From contig DBNM01000013.1 in NCBI GenBank assembly GCA_002299135.1, forward strand, positions 1 to 5,696: DNA of 5,696 nt, in the 5' to 3' direction. The stretch's first letter is position 1, and each line of letters opens with the position of its first letter. Both the position numbers and the translations under genes were made by a program. Of this stretch, positions 5,695-5,696 are shown piece by piece. Source of the DNA: Candidatus Neomicrothrix sp. UBA672. GTDB taxonomy: Bacteria; Actinomycetota; Acidimicrobiia; Acidimicrobiales; MedAcidi-G1. Under the pieces are notes generated by a model. The model searched no databases. It had not been told where the DNA came from and saw nothing but the letters and a program-made list of their open reading frames with translations.

Positions 5695-5696
5695 CC

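Overview
The window is a compact, one-directional gene cluster. All seven genes lie on the minus strand, so transcription runs from high to low coordinates. The gene content and order resemble an actinobacterial chromosome: a PimA-like mannosyltransferase, then pdxS, pdxT, yebC (TACO1 family) and ruvC. From memory, Mycobacterium has a similar order (pimA ... pdxS-pdxT-yebC ... ruvC). Base composition looks AT-leaning for an actinobacterium. Together with the Thr/Ser-rich linker after a lipobox cysteine, this would fit an uncultured, possibly aquatic, Acidimicrobiia-type lineage. That placement is inference; no rRNA or other phylogenetic marker was analysed.

Layout in the direction of transcription. 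(1) 5683-4610: GT-B glycosyltransferase of the PimA/GT4 type, envelope glycolipid synthesis. (2) 4590-3808: two-helix membrane protein homologous to M48/HtpX peptidases, but with the HEXXH motif and the third zinc ligand replaced. (3) 3811-2666: DUF3048 lipoprotein, starting inside the stop codon of gene 2 (GTGA overlap) behind a strong GGAGGA ribosome site. (4) 2603-1710: pdxS. (5) 1706-1131: pdxT, 3 nt behind pdxS, so the two subunits of PLP synthase are coupled. (6) 1099-356: yebC/TACO1. (7) 296-1: ruvC, cut by the window edge after 98 complete codons.

Functionally the cluster has an envelope part (genes 1-3), a vitamin B6 part (pdxST) and a translation/recombination part (yebC, ruvC and presumably ruvA/ruvB beyond the edge). 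The largest intergenic gaps are about 60 nt, before pdxS and before ruvC. Both contain TAnnnT-type -10 hexamers placed so that transcription could start at or next to the start codon, suggesting leaderless mRNAs. The ruvC gap also holds a perfect 13-nt palindrome resembling, but not identical to, the Gram-positive LexA box.

The most unusual content is the M48-like protein lacking its catalytic residues, translationally coupled to a DUF3048 lipoprotein. No mobile element, CRISPR array, rRNA or tRNA was seen, and no stretch over 300 nt lacks a gene.
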